DNA of 10,284 nucleotides from Syntrophobacterales bacterium (GTDB lineage: Bacteria; Desulfobacterota; Syntrophobacteria; BM002): positions 1 to 10,284 of the forward strand of contig JAUVTM010000049.1 in NCBI GenBank assembly GCA_030601545.1, written 5' to 3'. The translations under genes were made by a program, and so were the position numbers. Under the pieces are notes generated by a model, which saw only the letters and a list, made by a program, of their open reading frames with translations, was not told the origin of the DNA and did not search any database. Of the stretch, positions 6,431 to 10,284 are shown one piece after another. The first letter of the stretch is position 1; each line of letters starts with the position of its first letter.

Positions 6431-7564
6431 TTGTTGAATAAAGATCTCAATACCAGGGACAAAACCTTGGACAATCTCGTTGCCGCTGCAGACCAATTCA
6501 AACCACAGGGCACGGTCATTGACATCCACGAATATGGCAATGGCAATATCAATGACACCTTCCTGGCAACCCTGGATTCAAAAGTAGAAAAGCACTTCAT
6601 CCTGCAACGCCTCAACACCCAGGTGTTTCGTCAGCCGGAACTTGTCATGCTGAACATGCGCACCTTCACCGAGCATGTTCGCCAGCGTCTGCAGAGTGCT
6701 CCCCTCAGCCCGGGCCGTCGCTGGGAGGTGGTGCGCGTGATGTTGGCACAGGACGGACAGGACCACTGGATTGACCCCAATGGCTCGTTCTGGCGCGCCA
6801 TCAGCTTTATTGACGGGGCGCAGTCCTTTGACACCATCAAAGATATCGAGCACGCCAGAGAAGTCGGCTATGCCCTCGGCATGTTCCAAAACCTCCTGAG
6901 CGACCTGCCCACCGAAAGACTGGCCGACACCCTGGAGGGCTTTCACATTACGCCGCGATACCTTCTCCACTATGATGAGGTTCTGGCAAAAAAACGGACG
7001 AGCAAATCCCCCGAAGTGGCTTATGGCTTACAGTTTGTGAGCGAGCGCAGAGATTGGGCCCACGTACTCGAGAATGCCAGAGCAAAAGGCAGGCTGCGTC
7101 TTCGCCCGATTCACGGCGATCCAAAGGTCAACAACGTCATGATAGACACCGGTACCGGGCAGGCCATCAGCATTGTTGACCTGGACACCGTCAAGCCCGG
7201 CCTGGTTCATTATGATATTGGCGACTGCCTCCGCTCGGGCTGTAATCTCCTGGGAGAAGATATCGAGCAGTGGGAAATGGTTCGCTTCGATCCCGAACTT
7301 TGCCAGGCCATTTTACAGGGCTACCTCTCATTGGCAAAAGACTTCCTCACCGAGAACGACTATGACTACCTCTACGACGCCATCCGCTTGATCGCTTTCG
7401 AGCTGGGATTGAGATTCTTTACCGACTATTTGGAAGGCAATGTCTACTTCAAGGCCAACCACCAGGAACACAATCTTGCCAGGGCGCTCATCCAATTCAA
7501 GCTGACCGAGAGTATTGAATCCCAGGAAACAACCATTCGCGTCATCATCCAGGACATGAGATGA
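6431..7564 (+). CDS. Phosphotransferase of the aminoglycoside-kinase fold, NahK-like (N-acetylhexosamine 1-kinase family)
   Basis: A cytosolic ATP-dependent small-molecule kinase. The N-terminal lobe has a nucleotide loop, EYGNGNINDTFL (34-45), followed by FILQRLNTQVF (56-66), a pair typical of the N-acetylhexosamine kinase-like branch. The C-terminal lobe has the catalytic loop RPIHGDPKVNN (H228, D230, N235) and the metal-binding VDLDT (D250, D252), then HYDIGDCLR. The 377-residue length fits the family. In-frame TGA at 6419-6421 rules out an earlier start, and the first ATG in frame is about 75 codons in, inside conserved sequence. Translation must therefore begin at TTG 6431 or TTG 6434. 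AGGA at 6407-6410 is too far upstream to be a good ribosome site. It lies 72 bases after hisD. The true substrate is unknown: hexosamine, choline-like or other alcohols are all possible. Confidence 0.75.
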   Translation: MLNKDLNTRDKTLDNLVAAADQFKPQGTVIDIHEYGNGNINDTFLATLDSKVEKHFILQRLNTQVFRQPELVMLNMRTFTEHVRQRLQSAPLSPGRRWEVVRVMLAQDGQDHWIDPNGSFWRAISFIDGAQSFDTIKDIEHAREVGYALGMFQNLLSDLPTERLADTLEGFHITPRYLLHYDEVLAKKRTSKSPEVAYGLQFVSERRDWAHVLENARAKGRLRLRPIHGDPKVNNVMIDTGTGQAISIVDLDTVKPGLVHYDIGDCLRSGCNLLGEDIEQWEMVRFDPELCQAILQGYLSLAKDFLTENDYDYLYDAIRLIAFELGLRFFTDYLEGNVYFKANHQEHNLARALIQFKLTESIESQETTIRVIIQDMR

Positions 7565-7597
7565 CCTACTGGGCCTTGACCCATCGCGCCCAGCAGG
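7565..7597. repeat. Imperfect hairpin directly after the kinase gene
   Basis: CCT-A-CTGGGC (7565-7574) pairs with GCCCAG-C-AGG (7588-7597): nine pairs with one mismatch around a 13-base loop. It starts at the base after the TGA stop. No T-run follows, so terminator function is uncertain. Confidence 0.35.
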
Positions 7598-7786
7598 CCG
7601 ACTTTCACCGACGAGACGGTTTCATTGTCGAGTAGAAACCATTTCGTAAACAACGGGAGTTAGGGCCTGCTCAAATTCCGTATTGACAGTGGCTCATTTG
7701 GTATTAGCTTTATAATTATTCGAACCATTGGGTGTTTCTGGTGATTGAAATTATTGAATATCCGCTGTTGAAGCAAAGGAGCCACA

Positions 7787-8683
7787 ATGAAATCTGTTAA
7801 ATATATAGTCACCATAGTCGTTCTCTTTCTGTTAACAAGCGTGAGCTTTGCTCAAGACTACGGTAAGGTTCAAATCAAAACAATTCACGTTTCAGGAAAC
7901 ATTTACATGCTCCAAGGTGTCGGGGGCAACATTGGAGTTTCCGTTGGTGCAGACGGTCTGCTGATCGTCGATGATCAGTTTGCCCCGCTTGCAGACAAAA
8001 TCCGCGTTGCTCTGGGGAAGTTGGGCGAAGGCAAACTAAGGTTCTTGCTAAATACCCACTGGCACGGTGACCATACTGGGGGAAACGCGACGTTTGGTAA
8101 AGAAGCCACCATTATTGCACACACAAACGTACGCAAGCGTCTCCAAACCCGCCAGGTCATCGAGATGTTCAATATGGTTTCGGAGCCTGCTCCCAAAGAA
8201 GCCTTACCGGTGATCACCTTCGACCATTCGCTGTCCGTGCACTTTAATGATGAAGAAATCCGTGTGCTTCATCTCCCAAAGGGACACACAGACGGCGACA
8301 GTGTAATCTTCTTCACGGGCTCAAATGTGGTCCATATTGGAGATCTGCTCTTTTCGGGGATGTTCCCTTTTGTGGATCTAGGTACCGGGGGCGATGTTAA
8401 AGGCTACATAAAAAACGTAGAGTCAATCCTGGACAGACTCCCCAGGGATGTGAAAATCATACCAGGGCATGGGCCACTATCGGATATTAAGGATCTCAAG
8501 GCATTTCATGAGATGCTGGTGGAGACCACGAAAATCATTAATCAGCGTATGGCCGCAGGCAAGAATTTGAGACAGATACAGGCCGAAGGGCTGCCGAAAA
8601 AGTGGGCAATGTGGGGAAATGGACTTCTCAAAACGAGTCAGTGGATTGAGATCGTATACAAGAGTTTTTCAGAAGGTGGATAG
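7787..8683 (+). CDS. Exported metallo-beta-lactamase-fold hydrolase
   Basis: A zinc hydrolase predicted to act in the periplasm. The leader has a lysine-containing start, a hydrophobic core (about 7-17) and SFA at 20-22, giving a likely cleavage before Q23. The MBL core has the metal motif NTHWHGDH (H91, H93, D95, H96), the third histidine in KGHTDGDS (H167), a bridging aspartate in HIGDLLF (D186) and a final histidine in IPGHGPL (H228), so a two-zinc site is complete. The C-terminal tail (WAMWGNGLL...WIEIVYKSF) is typical of a family of secreted MBL proteins of unassigned substrate related to SoxH-like and quinoprotein-associated hydrolases. The site has Asp and not Cys before the last histidine, unlike class B1 beta-lactamases, so antibiotic hydrolysis is not implied. 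AAAGGAG (7775-7781) five bases before the ATG is a strong ribosome site. It has its own 222-base upstream region and is probably monocistronic. Confidence 0.88.
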   Translation: MKSVKYIVTIVVLFLLTSVSFAQDYGKVQIKTIHVSGNIYMLQGVGGNIGVSVGADGLLIVDDQFAPLADKIRVALGKLGEGKLRFLLNTHWHGDHTGGNATFGKEATIIAHTNVRKRLQTRQVIEMFNMVSEPAPKEALPVITFDHSLSVHFNDEEIRVLHLPKGHTDGDSVIFFTGSNVVHIGDLLFSGMFPFVDLGTGGDVKGYIKNVESILDRLPRDVKIIPGHGPLSDIKDLKAFHEMLVETTKIINQRMAAGKNLRQIQAEGLPKKWAMWGNGLLKTSQWIEIVYKSFSEGG

Positions 8684-9045
8684 ATTCCGGAGGTGAGGGT
8701 GCGGGTTACGTCACAGTGACTGATGAAGGAGACCTATCTCGCCCACACCGTGGTACGAAGGTGACTGTGGTCATACCAGCCGTGGCGACAGGAAAATGAC
8801 GACATATTGTGGTGTTAGAAATTCAGTCAGGAATGCATATTCTGCTGTAACTGTAAACTTCTGGACCTCTCCGAAACCTTGCCATACCCATATCATATCT
8901 TAAATCTTTGAAAAGTTTACATCTTGGCAAGTGATATGCACCTCGCGACGACAAGGATCTGTCACAACATATTGAGGAATACTATTCCCTCCTGATCTGA
9001 TCCTTTACTTCCCCCTATCGAAAGCGAGTTCTTATCAGTTCGCAT
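8684..9045. other. 362-base intergenic region between convergent genes; inverted repeats, no gene seen
   Basis: No plausible reading frame or tRNA/rRNA is visible. Perfect inverted pairs are present: TGCATAT (8834-8840) with ATATGCA (8934-8940), GTAAACTT (8853-8860) with AAGTTTAC (8913-8920), and CTTGCCA (8878-8884) with TGGCAAG (8925-8931). The last two pairs interlock. GTGACTG occurs twice (8716-8722 and 8761-8767) as a direct repeat. Confidence 0.6.
8953..9005. terminator. Possible bidirectional terminator between the MBL gene and arcC
   Basis: AAGGATC (8953-8959) and GATCCTT (8999-9005) form a seven-base outer stem. Inside it, GAGGA (8974-8978) can pair with TCCCTC (8986-8991) with one bulged C. 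It lies between two genes transcribed towards each other, where a shared terminator is expected. The loop is long and the T-run short, so support is modest. Confidence 0.3.
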
Positions 9046-10014
9046 CTACCATTTCGTTTCAGTCTTTACATCTCCCACAATCTCCGTACCGGCAGTTCCT
9101 GCTACTGCCGATTCAATCGCCCCGATGGAAGTAATCACGGCCCTATTTCCGCGTTTTTTGATGAACTGCACGGCTGCCTCGATCTTGGGCCCCATGGAAC
9201 CGGGGGGGAAATGACCTTCTGCCTTATATTGTGCGGCCTCCGCCAGGGTCATATTTCGCAGAAATCTCTGATCCGGTCCGCCGTAACCCAGGGCAACTCC
9301 TTCCACATCGGTAGCAATCAGGAAGACATCTACTCGAATCTCTTCGGCCAGTTTGGCACTGGCCAGATCTTTGTCAATGACCGCATCGACGCCATGAAAG
9401 GCTCGCCCCTCCCGGATGACCGGTATCCCCCCTCCCCCACAACAAATAACGATGAAATCTTTACCGACAAGCCTTTTGATCTCTCGTTTTTCCACCACGG
9501 TTACCGGTTTTGGCGAGGCTACCACGCGGCGTAATCCTCCCGGAACCTCTCGGGTGGGATAGGGCAGGTCTTTGCCTTGTTCCCGGCTGAGAAGCGGTCC
9601 AATGGGCTTTGTGGGATTTTGAAAGGCAGGATCCCTCTCATCCACCACCACGTAGCTAATCAAGGTGATCAAGAGCTGTTTGGTCCAAACGCCCAACTCC
9701 ATGAGTGCCGTGTCCAAACTGGATTCGATCATGTAACCGATCTGCCCCTGAGTTTGTGCCACCAGGATTTCCAGGGGAAGACGGGGTACCTCAGTGCAGT
9801 TTTCCTGCTGCAACAAGAGATTTCCCACCTGAGGCCCGTTTCCGTGGGTGATGATAATCTTATACTGTCGTGAGAGCCTGGCAATCTGACTGATGGGGAC
9901 CTTCAGATTCTCAAACTGCTCTTCAATGGTACCCACTTGTCCCTTTCGAACCAGGGCGTTGCCCCCCAGCGCGATCAAGAGGGTTTGTTTCTCTTGTTTG
10001 TCCATTGTTGCCAT
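9046..10014 (-). CDS. arcC: Carbamate kinase
   Basis: Cytosolic amino-acid-kinase-fold enzyme that interconverts carbamoyl phosphate plus ADP with carbamate (NH3 + CO2) plus ATP, usually running towards ATP in fermentation of arginine, agmatine or purine-derived compounds. Signatures are ALGGNAL (15-21), THGNGPQVG (56-64), the family-specific VVVDERDPAF (122-131), RRVVASPKP (162-170), CGGGGIPV (192-199), GVDAVIDKDLASA (K215) and PGSMGPK (K277). K215 and K277 fall at conserved lysine positions of the family. At 322 residues it is slightly longer at the N-terminus than the usual 310. In-frame TGA six bases before ATG 10014 fixes that as the earliest start; ATG at 10005 is an alternative. Neither has a strong ribosome site (AAGGA is about 24 bases away). 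It follows the COG2403-family gene by 51 bases on the same strand, a probable operon. No carbamoyltransferase is visible. Confidence 0.95.
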   Translation of the reverse strand: MATMDKQEKQTLLIALGGNALVRKGQVGTIEEQFENLKVPISQIARLSRQYKIIITHGNGPQVGNLLLQQENCTEVPRLPLEILVAQTQGQIGYMIESSLDTALMELGVWTKQLLITLISYVVVDERDPAFQNPTKPIGPLLSREQGKDLPYPTREVPGGLRRVVASPKPVTVVEKREIKRLVGKDFIVICCGGGGIPVIREGRAFHGVDAVIDKDLASAKLAEEIRVDVFLIATDVEGVALGYGGPDQRFLRNMTLAEAAQYKAEGHFPPGSMGPKIEAAVQFIKKRGNRAVITSIGAIESAVAGTAGTEIVGDVKTETKW

Positions 10015-10065
10015 TTGTCAACTGTTTGCTGACTTCTGTCCTTAGCGACTTTGCGTGACAGGGTC

Positions 10066-10284
10066 TCACTTTTTCAAAGCCGCCAATCTCCTTATCAGGC
10101 ACTCCTCCAAAGTGTGACTGCCATGGTCCTGATATTCGTAGTGCACCCGGAGGGAGGGCTTGTTTATGGACAACAACTTCGGTAGATCAATAGGGGTCGC
10201 GAAGAGCACCAGATCGCACTCTGCATTATTGATGGTGAGTTCAAGGTCGTACATCTGCTCCTGACTGTAACCCATGGCCGGAAC
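10066..10284 (-). CDS. C-terminal fragment of a COG2403-family (cyclic 2,3-diphosphoglycerate synthetase-like, predicted GTPase) protein
   Basis: The frame is open at the right window edge and ends with TGA at 10066-10068, so only about the last 72 residues are present. They begin VPAMGYSQEQM and continue with DLELTINNAECDLVLFATPIDL, then INKPSLRVHYEYQ and a tail HTLEECL. The order PAMGY-x-QxxDLExTIN, TPIDL, INKP-x-RV-x-YE is the characteristic C-terminus of the P-loop COG2403 family. The family includes the archaeal cyclic 2,3-diphosphoglycerate synthetase and many bacterial members of unknown role. The methionine at 10275 is internal, not the start. This gene lies directly upstream of arcC, an arrangement I recall in other anaerobes, suggesting a shared role in carbamoyl phosphate or nitrogen metabolism. 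The substrate and P-loop cannot be seen here. Confidence 0.8.
   Translation of the reverse strand, partial: VPAMGYSQEQMYDLELTINNAECDLVLFATPIDLPKLLSINKPSLRVHYEYQDHGSHTLEECLIRRLAALKK

Noticed and set aside
7683..7716. TTGACA (7683-7688) and TATAAT (7711-7716) upstream of the MBL gene, considered as a promoter
   Set aside because: Both boxes are perfect, but the spacer is 22 bases, well outside the 16-18 that sigma-70 holoenzyme uses. The TATAAT might work with another -35, but none is convincing.

Overview
The window reads as a housekeeping stretch of a Gram-negative anaerobe, most likely a member of the Desulfobacterota (the former Deltaproteobacteria). This rests on remembered family resemblance and was not searched. 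The clues are a Re-citrate-synthase-type enzyme, an outer-membrane RlpA lipoprotein, a carbamate kinase beside a COG2403 (cyclic-2,3-diphosphoglycerate-synthetase family) protein, a non-discriminating-type aspartyl-tRNA synthetase, and repeat-rich intergenic DNA. Base composition looks balanced throughout. I saw no transposase, integrase, phage gene, CRISPR array, tRNA or rRNA.

Layout. Six genes lie on the + strand: aspS (left edge to 1819), a 609-residue HMGL-like/Re-citrate synthase carrying a C-terminal Cache (PDC) sensor domain (1918-3747), an RlpA-like lipoprotein with a SPOR domain (3786-4553), hisD (5057-6358), a NahK-like small-molecule kinase with a TTG start (6431-7564), and an exported metallo-beta-lactamase-fold hydrolase (7787-8683). 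They face a convergent minus-strand pair: arcC (10014-9046) and, upstream of it, the C-terminal end of a COG2403-family gene that runs off the right edge (10284-10066).

Intergenic DNA. The 503-base gap between rlpA and hisD is the main non-coding structure. It holds a GC-rich hairpin, about 105 bases of degenerate 7-base-period repeats, and a 123-base palindromic element built from two hairpins that are also complementary to each other. The 362-base gap between the convergent genes holds interlocking inverted repeats that could form alternative or pseudoknotted folds, and a possible bidirectional terminator.

How the genes work together. The + strand genes serve different pathways (translation, citrate/acyl metabolism, cell wall, histidine, sugar or amino-sugar phosphorylation, a periplasmic hydrolase), so this is a run of neighbours and not one pathway. 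Only arcC and the COG2403 gene look like a functional pair. No dedicated new system is evident. The most notable protein is the Re-citrate-synthase-like enzyme with a cytosolic Cache domain, which suggests ligand-controlled carbon entry into the TCA/glutamate branch.
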